Origin: Conyzicola lurida
Lineage (GTDB): Bacteria > Actinomycetota > Actinomycetes > Actinomycetales > Microbacteriaceae
Length of the DNA stretch: 64,000 bases
NCBI RefSeq assembly: GCF_014204935.1
Contig: NZ_JACHMJ010000001.1
Location: forward strand, 2,914,001-2,978,000
Direction: 5' to 3'
Part shown: piece after piece, positions 17,180 through 25,951 of the stretch
Numbering within the stretch: the stretch's first letter is position 1
Layout of the letters: the number at the start of each line of letters is the position of its first letter
Position numbers and translations under genes: made by a program
Notes under the pieces: model-generated
Told to the model about the DNA's origin: nothing
Seen by the model: only the letters and a program-made list of their open reading frames with translations
Databases searched by the model: none

Positions 17180-18622
17180 TGTAAGGGGTAGCGCCACCGT
17201 GAATACCGTGCTCCCGGGCTCGCTCTGCACCGCGACCGTGCCGCCGTGCGCCTCCACGATCGCCGCGACTATCGCCAGGCCGAGGCCGGTGCTGCCGGCC
17301 GCGCGGGACCGCGAGCTGTCGCCCCGCGCGAAGCGCTCGAACGCCGACTCCCGCACCCGCTCGTCGATTCCCGGCCCGTTGTCGGAGATGCGAACCTCCG
17401 CGGTCGAACCGTTGAGAACGACGGATGCCACGACCCGCGTTCCCGCGGGGGTGTGCACCCGCGCGTTGGCGAGCAGGTTCGTCACCACCTGGTGCAGGCG
17501 GGCGGAATCCCCCGCGACCACCACTGCGGCGTCGGGCAGCTCGAGGATCCACTCGTGGTCGGGACCGGCCGCGTAGGCGTCGCTCACGGCATCGGTCATC
17601 AACTGGCTCAGGTCGACGGCGATGCTCTCGAGACTGCGCCCGTCGTCGAGCCGCGCGAGCAGCAGCAGGTCTTCGACGAGCGAGGTCATGCGGATCGACT
17701 CCGACTCCACGCGGCCGAGCGCGTGCACGACGTCGGCCGGCAGCTCGTGCCCGCCGCGGCGGGTGAGCTCGGCGTAGCCCCGGATCGACGCGAGCGGTGT
17801 GCGCAGCTCGTGGCTGGCGTCGGCGACGAAGGTGCGCACCTTCCTCTCGCTCGCCTCGCGGGCGGTGAGCGCGGACGAGATGTGCCCGAGCATGCGGTTG
17901 ATCGCGGCGCCCACCTGCCCGACCTCGGTGCGCGGGTCGGCGTCCTCGTCGGGCACACGCACGGCCAGCGCGACCTCGCCGCGCTCGAGGGGCAGCTCGG
18001 AGACGTGGGCCGCGGTGGCGGCGACGCGCTCGAGAGGACGCAGGGCGACGCGCACGATCGCGGTACCGGCCGCGAAGGCCGCGATGAGCCCGGCCAGGGT
18101 GACGAGGGCGACGACGAGCAGCACCTGGTTCACGGTCGAGTGGACTTCGGCCAGCGACATCCCGATCAGAACGTCTTCGCCGGTGGCGGATTCCGTGAGC
18201 ATAAACCGGTACTCGCCGAGGTCACCGCCGAGGTCGATGGTGACGGGGGTGTCGTAGACGGCGAGATCGGCGAGGTCGGCGTTCTGCTCGTCGGTGAGAG
18301 GGGTGACCTGCAGCTGGTCGCCGAGCACGTAGGCGGTGGCCTCGCCGTCGGTGACGGTGCCGGCGACGGTGCCGGGCGGCAGGCCGGCGAACGGGGCGAT
18401 CGCGCCCGCGCCTCCTGGCGGCCGGCCGCCGCCCGGGCCCTCGGCGATGTTCTGGAAGCGGCTGCTGGCCGAGGTGACCTGGTCGTCGAGCTTGGTGACG
18501 AGGGAGTCGTTGAGGGTCAGCACACTCACGGTGCCGACGACGACGCTCACCGCGGCGAGCAGGGCGACGATGCCGAAGACGAGGCGCCGGCGCAGAGTCC
18601 AGCGCGGGCGCGGAAGGCGCAT
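17171..18622 (-). CDS. OmpR-type sensor histidine kinase
   Basis: Membrane sensor kinase of 483 residues. There is a span near residues 15-37, an extracytoplasmic sensor with a Pro/Gly-rich stretch (GPGGGRPPGGAGAIAPFAG), a second span near residue 165, and a HAMP linker. The kinase core has ADASHELRTPLASIRGY (phospho-accepting His), NLLANARVHTP (N box), DNGPGID and GSTGLGLAIV. The ATG overlaps the response-regulator stop by one base (TGATG). The final codons and stop lie inside a dispersed repeat copy. The signal is unknown. Confidence 0.92.
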   Translation of the reverse strand: MRLPRPRWTLRRRLVFGIVALLAAVSVVVGTVSVLTLNDSLVTKLDDQVTSASSRFQNIAEGPGGGRPPGGAGAIAPFAGLPPGTVAGTVTDGEATAYVLGDQLQVTPLTDEQNADLADLAVYDTPVTIDLGGDLGEYRFMLTESATGEDVLIGMSLAEVHSTVNQVLLVVALVTLAGLIAAFAAGTAIVRVALRPLERVAATAAHVSELPLERGEVALAVRVPDEDADPRTEVGQVGAAINRMLGHISSALTAREASERKVRTFVADASHELRTPLASIRGYAELTRRGGHELPADVVHALGRVESESIRMTSLVEDLLLLARLDDGRSLESIAVDLSQLMTDAVSDAYAAGPDHEWILELPDAAVVVAGDSARLHQVVTNLLANARVHTPAGTRVVASVVLNGSTAEVRISDNGPGIDERVRESAFERFARGDSSRSRAAGSTGLGLAIVAAIVEAHGGTVAVQSEPGSTVFTVALPLTAD

Positions 18623-19386
18623 CAGTTCGCCGGCTTCAGCACGTAGCCGACGCCGCGCACCGTGTGGATCATCGGTTCGCCGAGCGAGTCGATCTTCTTG
18701 CGGAGGTAGGAGATGTAGAGCTCGACGACGCTGGACTTGCCGCCGAAGTCGTAGCTCCAGACCCGGTCGAGGATCTGGCTCTTGCTGAGCACGCGGCGCG
18801 GGTTGCGCATGAGGTAGCGCAACAGCTCGAACTCTGTCGCGGTGAGCTCGATCACGGTGTCGGCCCGGCGCACCTCGTAGGAGTCCTCGTCGAGGCTGAG
18901 GTCGCCGACGTTGAGGAACGAGTCGTCGCTCTCGCTGACGACGAGCGTCGAGCGCCGGATCAGGCCGCGCAGGCGGGCCACGAGCTCCTCGAGGCTGAAC
19001 GGCTTGGTCACGTAGTCGTCGCCGCCGACGGTGAGCCCGACGATGCGGTCGTCGAGCGAGTCCTTCGCGGTGAGGAAGAGGATGGGGGTGTTGATGCCGT
19101 CGGATCGCAACCGGGTGAGCACCTGCAGGCCGTCGATGTCGGGGAGCATGATGTCGAGCACGATCACGTCGGGACGGAACTCCCGCGTGAGGGCCATCGC
19201 CGTGCGGCCGTCGGATGCGATCTTCACGTCCCACCCCTCGTAGCGCAGCGCCATCGAGAGCAGGTCGGTGAGCGAGTCCTCGTCGTCCACCACGACGACG
19301 CGGATGGGGGTGCCGTCGAGCCGGGTGAGGCGGGGCGGCTGCTGGGCCGTCGCGGTGTGGCGGGAGACGGGCTCTTCATTGGTCAT
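18622..19386 (-). CDS. OmpR/PhoB-type response regulator
   Basis: Transcription factor of 254 residues paired with the following kinase. The receiver domain has the acidic pair in VVDDEDSLTDLL, the phosphorylation site in VIVLDIMLPDIDGL (about residue 77) and the conserved lysine in FLTAKDS. The C-terminal winged helix ends in TVRGVGYVLKPAN. A 25-residue N-terminal extension precedes the receiver. The gene is divergent from the YqaJ-type nuclease, with 84 bases between them. Confidence 0.93.
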   Translation of the reverse strand: MTNEEPVSRHTATAQQPPRLTRLDGTPIRVVVVDDEDSLTDLLSMALRYEGWDVKIASDGRTAMALTREFRPDVIVLDIMLPDIDGLQVLTRLRSDGINTPILFLTAKDSLDDRIVGLTVGGDDYVTKPFSLEELVARLRGLIRRSTLVVSESDDSFLNVGDLSLDEDSYEVRRADTVIELTATEFELLRYLMRNPRRVLSKSQILDRVWSYDFGGKSSVVELYISYLRKKIDSLGEPMIHTVRGVGYVLKPAN

Positions 19387-19470
19387 GATTCCATTATTGG
19401 GAGTTTTCTATGCTTCCCCTGTGAGCGCTCAATCCCCGTCTGTCCGGCCGGGAGGAGGCACAATGGACTG

Positions 19471-20091
19471 GTGACTTCCGTGCAGCCGATGCTCTCCCTC
19501 TGGGACGAACCGGCGCCCGACCACCGCACCCGCGTGCTGGCGAATTCGACCGACCGTGTCGCCTGGCTGCGGGCCCGCAGTACGGGCGTGACGGCAACGG
19601 ATGTCGCACGCCTCTCCAGCGTGAAGTCCTTGGCCTCGGTGGCCTTCGAGAAGATCAACGGCAGCTCGTTCGGCGGTAACGCCTACACCGACCACGGCAA
19701 TACCCGGGAGCCGGAGATCGCGCGTTGGGTGAAGGCCAACCACGGCATCGACGCCAGCTCCGAGCTCTTCCACGCGCACGGCGAACGCGCGCACCTGGCC
19801 ACCCCCGACGGCGTCGCGGTGATCGACGGCGCCGTCGTGCTCGCCGAGATCAAGACGACCTCGTCGCTGTGGAAGAGCATCCCGCGCTCGTACCTGCGTC
19901 AGATCTGGTGGCAGCAGTACGTACTGGGCGCCGACCGCACCCTGCTCGTCTGGGAGCAGCACCTCGACTTCGTGCCGGTGAACCCCGAGCCGACCTGCCG
20001 GTGGATCGAACGCGACGATAACGAGATCCACATGCTCATCGGGCTGGCCAACGAGCTGCTCGGCATGATGCGCCGCAGCGGACGCCGCTAG
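19471..20091 (+). CDS. YqaJ-type (lambda exonuclease-like) nuclease domain protein
   Basis: Stand-alone 206-residue protein with the YqaJ viral-recombinase fold. Visible motifs are YTDHGNTREPEIARW (acidic metal site), PDGVAVIDGAVVLAEIKTT (the D and ExK catalytic pair) and SYLRQIWWQQYVLGA. Relatives are 5'-3' DNA exonucleases of phages. No phage gene lies around it, so it seems to be a domesticated or orphan copy. The start is a GTG 12 bases after GGAGGAGG; an intervening ATG is out of frame and stops after three codons. Whether it is active cannot be told. Confidence 0.8.
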   Translation: MTSVQPMLSLWDEPAPDHRTRVLANSTDRVAWLRARSTGVTATDVARLSSVKSLASVAFEKINGSSFGGNAYTDHGNTREPEIARWVKANHGIDASSELFHAHGERAHLATPDGVAVIDGAVVLAEIKTTSSLWKSIPRSYLRQIWWQQYVLGADRTLLVWEQHLDFVPVNPEPTCRWIERDDNEIHMLIGLANELLGMMRRSGRR

Positions 20092-20097
20092 GGCGCG

Positions 20098-20589
20098 CTA
20101 CCGCGCGAACCGCACCTCGTGGATCTCTTCGCCGAGGAACGGCTCGGTGTGCTCGGCCCCGTCGAGCGCGAAACCGTTGCGCTCGTAGAAGCGGTGCGCG
20201 CGCGGGCTGTCGCTCGCGACCCAGAGGAACGCGGGGCCGGGCTCGATGACCGCGTCGAACAGGCGCTGCCCGAGGCCCTGGCCGTGGAACTCGTCGCGGA
20301 GGTAGATGAAGTACAGCTCCCGCACGTCGGCCAGCTCGGCGTCGCGGCTCGGGCCGGCACCGGCGAAACCGACGATCTCGCCGTCGACGAGCACGGCCAC
20401 CTGCGAGTACTCGGGACCGCGGTTGGCGTAGTGGGTCCACAGCTCGGCCATGCGCTTGGGCGACAGGTGGGTGAGCGCGGCCTCGCTCACCAGGCCGTCG
20501 TACGTCTCGTGCCAGCAGGCCGCTTGCACGCGGCCCAACTCCTCGGCGTCGACATCACGGACGGGGCGAACGACTACGTTGCTGCTCAT
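20098..20589 (-). CDS. GNAT family N-acetyltransferase
   Basis: Predicted acetyl-CoA-dependent acyltransferase of 163 residues. The N-terminus VVVRPVRDVDAEELGRVQ is usual for GNAT proteins, and the acetyl-CoA loop lies in YLRDEFHGQGLGQRLFDAV (Q/RxxGxG motif). The end FYERNGFALDGAEH is the conserved last strand. It is convergent with the YqaJ-type gene. The acceptor is unknown. Confidence 0.85.
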   Translation of the reverse strand: MSSNVVVRPVRDVDAEELGRVQAACWHETYDGLVSEAALTHLSPKRMAELWTHYANRGPEYSQVAVLVDGEIVGFAGAGPSRDAELADVRELYFIYLRDEFHGQGLGQRLFDAVIEPGPAFLWVASDSPRAHRFYERNGFALDGAEHTEPFLGEEIHEVRFAR

Positions 20590-20635
20590 GCTCCGACGGT
20601 AGACCTCCGCGGTGGAGCGCGCTATTGAGGCTGTG

Positions 20636-21301
20636 CTAACTCCTGAACGGCCCGCGCAGCACCGCCCACTGCAGCAGCATGATGGTCTTGCCGTCGACGA
20701 TGCCGCCCGATTCGATCAGCTCGAGGGCGGCGTCGATGTCGAGCTCGACGAGGGTGATGTGCTCGCCCTCGTGCGCGAGTCCGCCGCCGTCGTGCTCGCG
20801 CGTCTCGGCGTCGTAGGGCGCTGCGTAGAAGTGCACGCGCTCGGTCACCGATCCCGGGCTCATGTAGGCGTCGAAGACGTGCGTGACCTCGCCGACCCGA
20901 TGGCCCGTCTCCTCGACGGCCTCGCGGCGGATAGCGGTCTCGGGATCGTCGTCGTCGAGCAGCCCCGCGGCCGTCTCGAGCAGCACGCCGTCGGGGTGTC
21001 CGTTGATGTACGCGGGGTACCGGAACTGGCTGGTCAACAGCACGGTGCGACGAGCGACGTCGTAGAGGAGGATCGTCGCGCCGTTGCCGCGGTCGTAGGT
21101 TTCGCGGGATTGTGTCGTCCACGCGCCATCCGGACCCTGTATGTCGAAGGTGGTGGAATGCAGCCGGTACCAGTCGTCGCTGAGCAGGCGAATTTCCTTC
21201 ACCCGGACGCGGGGATTGCTGCTCGGAGGTGTCTCGGCGGGCATCAGCGACGGCTCGTTTCCTGCAGAAGGAATCTCATAATCACGACGATACCCACGCA
21301 T
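20636..21301 (-). CDS. NUDIX hydrolase, NudK-like (GDP-mannose pyrophosphatase type)
   Basis: NUDIX pyrophosphohydrolase of 221 residues. The box is present as AGLLDDDDPETAIRREAVEE, followed by TGHRVGEVTHVFDAYMSPG. That block and the C-terminal GGIVDGKTIMLLQW resemble E. coli NudK, which hydrolyses GDP-mannose, more than ADP-ribose pyrophosphatases; this is from memory and not tested. The N-terminus has an extra 35 residues. It may recycle nucleotide sugars. Confidence 0.78.
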   Translation of the reverse strand: MRGYRRDYEIPSAGNEPSLMPAETPPSSNPRVRVKEIRLLSDDWYRLHSTTFDIQGPDGAWTTQSRETYDRGNGATILLYDVARRTVLLTSQFRYPAYINGHPDGVLLETAAGLLDDDDPETAIRREAVEETGHRVGEVTHVFDAYMSPGSVTERVHFYAAPYDAETREHDGGGLAHEGEHITLVELDIDAALELIESGGIVDGKTIMLLQWAVLRGPFRS

Positions 21302-21395
21302 GCAGTGTTAGCACCAAGGTGACGTGTCCGTAACAACGCGGAATCATTCATCGGCTTCACTGGTGTGAAAGCACCACGGCGGGAAGGCCAGAACG

Positions 21396-22361
21396 ATGAC
21401 GACGATGCAAGCCATCCTGATGGAAGGCTCCGGCGGCCCTGAAGTTCTCACCTGCGGAACGGTCGAGATGCCCGTCACCGTGAACTCCGAGTTCCTCGTC
21501 AAGGTCGTGGCGGCGGGTGTGAACCCGATCGACGCGAAGACGCGGGCCGGTCGCGGAGTCACCCCGGCCATCGACTCCTACCCCGTCGTGATCGGCAACG
21601 ACTTCAGCGGCGTCGTCGTCTCGACACCCTACGAGGGCCACCCGATCAAGGTCGGCGACGAGGTCTACGGCATGACCGGGTTCCCGCGCTACGGCGGAAG
21701 CTACGCCGAGTACGTGGCGGTCTCGAGCCTGAGTATCGCGCGCAAGCCGAAAGCGCTCTCGCACGTCGAAGCGGCCGGGGTGCCGCTCGCCGCCCTCACC
21801 GCCTGGGGCATGGTGGTCGAGGTCGCGAAGGCACACGAGGGACAGCGCATCCTGATCCACGCCGGCGCCGGCGGAGTCGGCCACTTCGCCGTGCAGTTCG
21901 CGCGCTTCTTCGGCGCCTACGTCATCGCCACCGGCTCGACCCGCAACCTCGGCTGGCTCAAGGAACTCGGCGCCAACGAGACCGTCGACTACACGAGCGA
22001 GAATTTCGACGAGGTCATCGACACCGTCGACGTCGTGATCGACCTGGTCGGCAACGTCTACGACGACACCGGGACGCGCTCGCTGAGCGTCGTGCGCCAC
22101 GGCGGGCTCGTCATCAACGCCCCGACCGGCAGCTGGCCCACGTTCCTCGACGATGCCGCCGAAGCCGGCCTGCGCGCCACGAGCTACAAGGTCGCCCCCG
22201 ACGGCACCAACCTCGCCGTCATCTCGCGGCTGCTCGAATCGGGCGACGTGCGGGTCTTCGTCGACCAGGTCTTCGAGATGGATGCCGCGGCCGACGCCCA
22301 TCGCTCGCTCGAGACCGGGCACACGAGGGGCAAGATCGTGCTGAAGGTCAGCGACTACTAG
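21396..22361 (+). CDS. NADPH-quinone-reductase-like oxidoreductase (MDR superfamily, zinc-free)
   Basis: Medium-chain dehydrogenase/reductase of 321 residues. The N-terminal GroES-like part includes VAAGVNPIDAKTRAG and GNDFSGVV, and the nucleotide site is HAGAGGVGHFAVQFAR near residue 150. Zinc-binding cysteines of alcohol dehydrogenases are absent, so it belongs to the quinone oxidoreductase group that reduces quinones or enones with NADPH. It stands alone and divergent from the NUDIX gene. Confidence 0.87.
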   Translation: MTTMQAILMEGSGGPEVLTCGTVEMPVTVNSEFLVKVVAAGVNPIDAKTRAGRGVTPAIDSYPVVIGNDFSGVVVSTPYEGHPIKVGDEVYGMTGFPRYGGSYAEYVAVSSLSIARKPKALSHVEAAGVPLAALTAWGMVVEVAKAHEGQRILIHAGAGGVGHFAVQFARFFGAYVIATGSTRNLGWLKELGANETVDYTSENFDEVIDTVDVVIDLVGNVYDDTGTRSLSVVRHGGLVINAPTGSWPTFLDDAAEAGLRATSYKVAPDGTNLAVISRLLESGDVRVFVDQVFEMDAAADAHRSLETGHTRGKIVLKVSDY

Positions 22362-22368
22362 GTCTGTG

Positions 22369-22424
22369 ACGGGTCGGGATTGTCGGAACCCGGACTGCTA
22401 TGGGTTTCGACGGGCTCAACCCGC
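22369..22424. repeat. Paired copy of the dispersed palindromic repeat
   Basis: A good copy (GGGTTTCGACGGGCTCAACC, 22402 onward) and a degenerate inverted copy (GGGTCGGGATTGTCGGAACC, 22371 onward) lie between two convergent genes. The good copy directly touches the stop codon of the GNAT gene at 22425. Confidence 0.8.
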
Positions 22425-22955
22425 CTAGAGCACGCGCTCGCGCACGTAGTCGTCTTCGAGGTTCTCGCCGACCAGGAAGTGCTTGACGCCGACCTGCACG
22501 AATCCGTTCTTGTCGTAGAAGCGGTTCGCCCGCGCGTTCTCCTGGTTCACCCCGAGCCACATCGCGGCGGCACCCCTGGCACGCGCGGCGTCGAGCGTCG
22601 CCTCCATGAGCGCGGCGGAAGCTCCCGTGCCGTGGGCCTCGGCGAGCAGGTAGAACTTGCTCAGCTCGATCGACGGCCGCACCGTGAGCGCGGCGGCGAC
22701 GTCGGCGTCGCCCGTTTCCGCGTCCACCGACATCGTGTAGCCGACGGGAGCGCCGTCCGCCTCCACGATCAGGATGTCGCGGGCGGGGTCGGCCAGGTAC
22801 CCGGCGAAGCTCGCCTCGCCGAGGTGCTGGGCGATGAACGCGGCGATCGCCTCGGGCGTCGTGTGCGGCGGGCAGGCCAGCGGGAAGGTCACCGCTGCCA
22901 GCTGCGCGAGGGCGGACGCGTCATCCGGCCCTGCCTGTCGAATTGAAACGACCAT
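22425..22955 (-). CDS. GNAT family N-acetyltransferase
   Basis: Predicted acetyltransferase of 176 residues, starting MVVSIRQAGPDDASALAQLA. The central strand pair ELSKFYLLAEAHGTGASAALM holds the acetyl-CoA loop, and ANRFYDKNGFVQVGVKHF is the standard end. It is not a close relative of the other GNAT enzyme in this window. The acceptor is unknown. It lies upstream of nothing on its strand and ends in a dispersed repeat. Confidence 0.85.
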   Translation of the reverse strand: MVVSIRQAGPDDASALAQLAAVTFPLACPPHTTPEAIAAFIAQHLGEASFAGYLADPARDILIVEADGAPVGYTMSVDAETGDADVAAALTVRPSIELSKFYLLAEAHGTGASAALMEATLDAARARGAAAMWLGVNQENARANRFYDKNGFVQVGVKHFLVGENLEDDYVRERVL

Positions 22956-22977
22956 GTCGCGACCTTTCGGGGGTACA

Positions 22978-23007
22978 GAAAAGGGCCCGCCGAAGCGGAC
23001 CCTTTTC
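22978..23007 (-). terminator. Terminator after rplA
   Basis: GAAAAGGGCCCGC and GCGGACCCTTTTC form a 13-bp stem with one mismatch (a G-U pair in the minus-strand RNA) around a CGAA tetraloop, 15 bases past the rplA stop. The minus-strand tail is T-rich. Confidence 0.85.
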
Positions 23008-23021
23008 AGTAACGGACTTTT

Positions 23022-23711
23022 TTAGAGAACGTTGATGTCGAGCGGGATGCCAGGACCGAAGGTCGTCGAAACGGTGCCCTTGGTGATGTAGCGGCCCTTG
23101 GAGCTCGACGGCTTGGAACGGACGATCTCGTCGAGAGCTGCCTTGATGTTCTCGGCGAGCTGCTCTTCGGTGAAGGATGCCTTGCCGGCGACGAAGTGCA
23201 CGTTGGAGTGCTTGTCGACGCGGAACTCGATCTTTCCACCCTTGATCTCGGAGACAGCCTTGGCCGTGTCCATGGTGACGGTGCCGGTCTTCGGGTTCGG
23301 CATAAGACCACGCGGGCCCAGGACCTTTCCGAGGCGGCCGACCTGGCCCATGAGCTCGGGCGTCGACACGGCGGCGTCGAATCCGACGTAGCCAGCGGCG
23401 ACCTTCTCGATGAGCTCGGCTCCACCGACCTCGTCGGCGCCGGCAGCGATTGCCGCCTCAGCCGCGGGGCCCGTTGCGAACACGATGACGCGGGCGGTCT
23501 TACCGGTTCCGTGAGGAAGGATGACCGTTCCGCGGACCATCTGGTCTGCCTTGCGGGGGTCGACACCGAGCTTGAGGGCGACCTCAACCGTGGAGTCGAA
23601 CTTTGCGGAGCCCGTGGTGCGCGCGACCGAAACGGCCTCGCTCGGGGTGTAGAACTTGCCGTCTTCGATCTTCTCGGCGGCGGCGCGGTAAGCCTTGGAT
23701 TTCGTAGCCAT
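23022..23711 (-). CDS. rplA: 50S ribosomal protein L1
   Basis: Ribosomal protein of the L1 stalk, 229 residues, and in many bacteria a translational repressor of its own operon. Diagnostic stretches are [20 protein letters not shown] and [15 protein letters not shown]. Its ATG overlaps the rplK stop by one base (TAATG), so the two are coupled. A terminator follows. Confidence 0.97.
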   Translation of the reverse strand: MATKSKAYRAAAEKIEDGKFYTPSEAVSVARTTGSAKFDSTVEVALKLGVDPRKADQMVRGTVILPHGTGKTARVIVFATGPAAEAAIAAGADEVGGAELIEKVAAGYVGFDAAVSTPELMGQVGRLGKVLGPRGLMPNPKTGTVTMDTAKAVSEIKGGKIEFRVDKHSNVHFVAGKASFTEEQLAENIKAALDEIVRSKPSSSKGRYITKGTVSTTFGPGIPLDINVL

Positions 23712-24142
23712 TATGCGTCCACCGTGATTCCCATAGAGCGAGCGGTGCCCGCGATGATCTTCTCTGCGCCTTCGATGTCGTTGGCGTTGAGGTCGGCCAT
23801 CTTCTGCTCGGCGATGGCGCGAACCTGCTCGCGCGTGAGCTTGGCGACCTTGACGGTGTGCGGCGTGGACGAACCCTTGGCAACACCGGCAGCCTTCTTG
23901 ATGAGCTCGGCGGCGGGCGGGGTCTTGAGGATGAACGTGAACGAACGGTCCTCGTAGACGGTGATCTCGACGGGGATGACGTTTCCACGCTGGGATTCGG
24001 TCGCAGCGTTGTACGCCTTGCAGAACTCCATGATGTTCACGCCGTGCTGGCCCAGTGCAGGGCCGATAGGCGGCGCGGGGTTCGCGGCGCCGGCCTGGAT
24101 CTGAAGCTTAATCAGACCCGTGACCTTCTTTTTCGATGCCAT
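23711..24142 (-). CDS. rplK: 50S ribosomal protein L11
   Basis: Ribosomal protein of the GTPase-associated centre, 143 residues. It has the N-terminal [20 protein letters not shown] and the C-terminal RNA-binding part ending [10 protein letters not shown]. The stop overlaps the rplA start. It lies between nusG and rplA as in most bacteria. Confidence 0.97.
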   Translation of the reverse strand: MASKKKVTGLIKLQIQAGAANPAPPIGPALGQHGVNIMEFCKAYNAATESQRGNVIPVEITVYEDRSFTFILKTPPAAELIKKAAGVAKGSSTPHTVKVAKLTREQVRAIAEQKMADLNANDIEGAEKIIAGTARSMGITVDA

Positions 24143-24261
24143 TGTTTTTCCTTTTCTGTTCGAACTGCCCTCGCGGGCTGTTCTCCCGCAACTCCGGCCA
24201 TTCCGGGATGCGGTGGTTCAGGTGCTCGCCGTACGTGTCGCCCGGAGGGCGGACCATATGA

Positions 24262-25263
24262 CTAGAGCTTGGTGACCTGGTCGAAGCTGAGCTCGACCGG
24301 GGTCTCGCGCTCGAAGAGGGAGACGAGCACGGTGAGTTTGCCGCTCTCGGGCTTGATCTCGCTGATCGAACCGGGGAGGCCCGCGAACGAACCTTCCTTG
24401 ATCGTGATGGTCTCGCCGATCTCGAAGTCGATCTCCGCGGGAATCGAGCGGGCGGTGTTCTTGCCCTTGCCCGGAGCCTGCTTCGACGGTGCTTCCACGA
24501 TCTGGACGAGACCCTTGAGCATCTCGAACGCCTCGTTGAAGCGCAGCGGCGTCGGGTTGTGGGCGTTGCCCACGAAGCCGGTCACGCCGGGGGTGTGACG
24601 GACGACGCTCCACGAGTCCTCGTTGAGGTCCATACGCACGAGCACGTATCCGGGGATACGCACGCGGGTGACGAGCTTGCGCTGGCCGTTCTTGATCTCG
24701 ACGACGTCTTCCATCGGGACCTCGACCTGGAAGATCGAGTCTTCGACGGTCATGGAGATCTTGCGGTTCTCGATGTTCTGCTTGACGCGCTTCTCGAAGC
24801 CGGCGTAGGAGTGGATGACGAACCACTTGCCGGGGAGCGACTTCAGCTCGGTGCGGAACTCCTCGTAGGGGTCGACCTCGACCGGGTCGCCGTTGTCGTC
24901 CAGCTCGGGGCCGTCGTAGGGGGGAACGTCGAGTTCTTCGTTCGCGGCCTCTTCGGCTTCGATGTCGGCCTCGTCCTCGGCGGCGGCCACGGAAGCGTCC
25001 GCCTCGTCGACGGAGTCGATCTCGAGGGCGTCGTCGACGATCGCGTCGGCTTCGGGGTCGATGGCTGCGTCGAGTGCCTCGAGGAGTCCGGCGAGGTCGC
25101 CCTCTTCGTCTTCGTCGCTCTCGACGTGCAGTGCTTCGTGCTCGGCGGCGTCTACGGAATTCTCGTCAGCAGCCAGCGAGTTGCCCTCCTGGGCTTCGTC
25201 GTCCTCAGAGGACTGCTCTGCAGCGGTCGCGAGGTCGATATCGTCGCGGTGATTCTCAGACAC
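24262..25263 (-). CDS. nusG: Transcription antitermination factor NusG with long acidic N-terminal extension
   Basis: Transcription elongation factor that binds RNA polymerase. The NGN domain starts around residue 145 (KWFVIHSYAGFEKRVKQNI) and contains VRIPGYVLVRMDL; the C-terminal KOW domain ends in VELSFDQVTKL. The first 140 or so residues are strongly acidic (Asp/Glu/Ala/Ser), an extension known from actinobacterial NusG. I chose the GTG giving VSENHRDD; an ATG five codons upstream is in frame but its AAGGA site would be too close. It lies between secE and rplK. Confidence 0.95.
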   Translation of the reverse strand: MSENHRDDIDLATAAEQSSEDDEAQEGNSLAADENSVDAAEHEALHVESDEDEEGDLAGLLEALDAAIDPEADAIVDDALEIDSVDEADASVAAAEDEADIEAEEAANEELDVPPYDGPELDDNGDPVEVDPYEEFRTELKSLPGKWFVIHSYAGFEKRVKQNIENRKISMTVEDSIFQVEVPMEDVVEIKNGQRKLVTRVRIPGYVLVRMDLNEDSWSVVRHTPGVTGFVGNAHNPTPLRFNEAFEMLKGLVQIVEAPSKQAPGKGKNTARSIPAEIDFEIGETITIKEGSFAGLPGSISEIKPESGKLTVLVSLFERETPVELSFDQVTKL

Positions 25264-25321
25264 TGAATTCCATTCCATTCCTTGGTGTGAAACCGGAAGA
25301 CCCGGCCACGGTGTGCTGCTT

Positions 25322-25603
25322 CTACGTGATGAGATCGCCATCGCCGAAGATGTAGTTGACGGCGAGTGAGAACACCCAGTCAAGACCTCCGACGAGAGCC
25401 ATCATGATGACGACGAATACCAGCACGACGAGGGTGTAGCTCACGAGCTCTTTGCGAGTCGGAGTGACAACCTTCTTCAGTTCGTTGACAACCTGTCGGA
25501 TAAACAGCGTGAAACGACCGAACGGGCTGCGCTTTACGGCGCTGTCCTTCCGGGCATTCGCAACGACGTCCTCGCTGGGCTCGTCGGCAATTTTTCTAGC
25601 CAC
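25322..25603 (-). CDS. secE: Preprotein translocase subunit SecE
   Basis: Essential small subunit of the Sec translocon. The 93-residue protein has an amphipathic region (FIRQVVNELKKVVTPTRKEL) followed by one membrane span (TLVVLVFVVIMMALVGGL). The start is a GTG (VARKIADE) nine bases after GGAAGG. It is directly followed by nusG and preceded by tRNA-Trp, a standard bacterial arrangement. Confidence 0.95.
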   Translation of the reverse strand: MARKIADEPSEDVVANARKDSAVKRSPFGRFTLFIRQVVNELKKVVTPTRKELVSYTLVVLVFVVIMMALVGGLDWVFSLAVNYIFGDGDLIT

Positions 25604-25688
25604 TGTTACTACCTTCCGACAGTCGTCCAGTTGACACTGTGCCGTTGTGGTGCTCGGCACCCCGTACCGATATGTACGAGGACACCTG

Positions 25689-25761
25689 CAGGGCGGACAG
25701 GACTTGAACCTGCAACCTGCGGTTTTGGAGACCGCTGCTCTACCAATTGAGCCACCGCCCT
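25689..25761 (-). tRNA. tRNA-Trp (CCA anticodon)
   Basis: A full cloverleaf can be folded on the minus strand: acceptor AGGGCGG with CCGCCCT, D stem GCTC/GAGC, anticodon arm GCGGTCTCCAAAACCGC with CCA in the loop, and T arm GCAGGTTCAAGTCCTGT. The 3' CCA is not encoded. Location just upstream of secE is common in actinobacteria. Confidence 0.97.
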
Positions 25762-25951
25762 TTGCGTGCCCTGTCTCAGGCACACGTCTTTCACCACACA
25801 AAACTCACAGGCTGGAATGCCAGAAGATGGCGCGCAAAAGCTTGGCAGAATTACTACCTCGACCAGTGTAAGGCATTTCGCCGAAAGACACATCTTCCGA
25901 CCACCGGCCGCGGGCATCCTCGGGAGAATGCCTCCCGCCTAGACTAGCCGG

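Noticed and set aside
19471-20091. YqaJ-type gene considered as a prophage marker
   Set aside because: No integrase, annealing protein, structural phage gene or attachment-site repeat was found around it.
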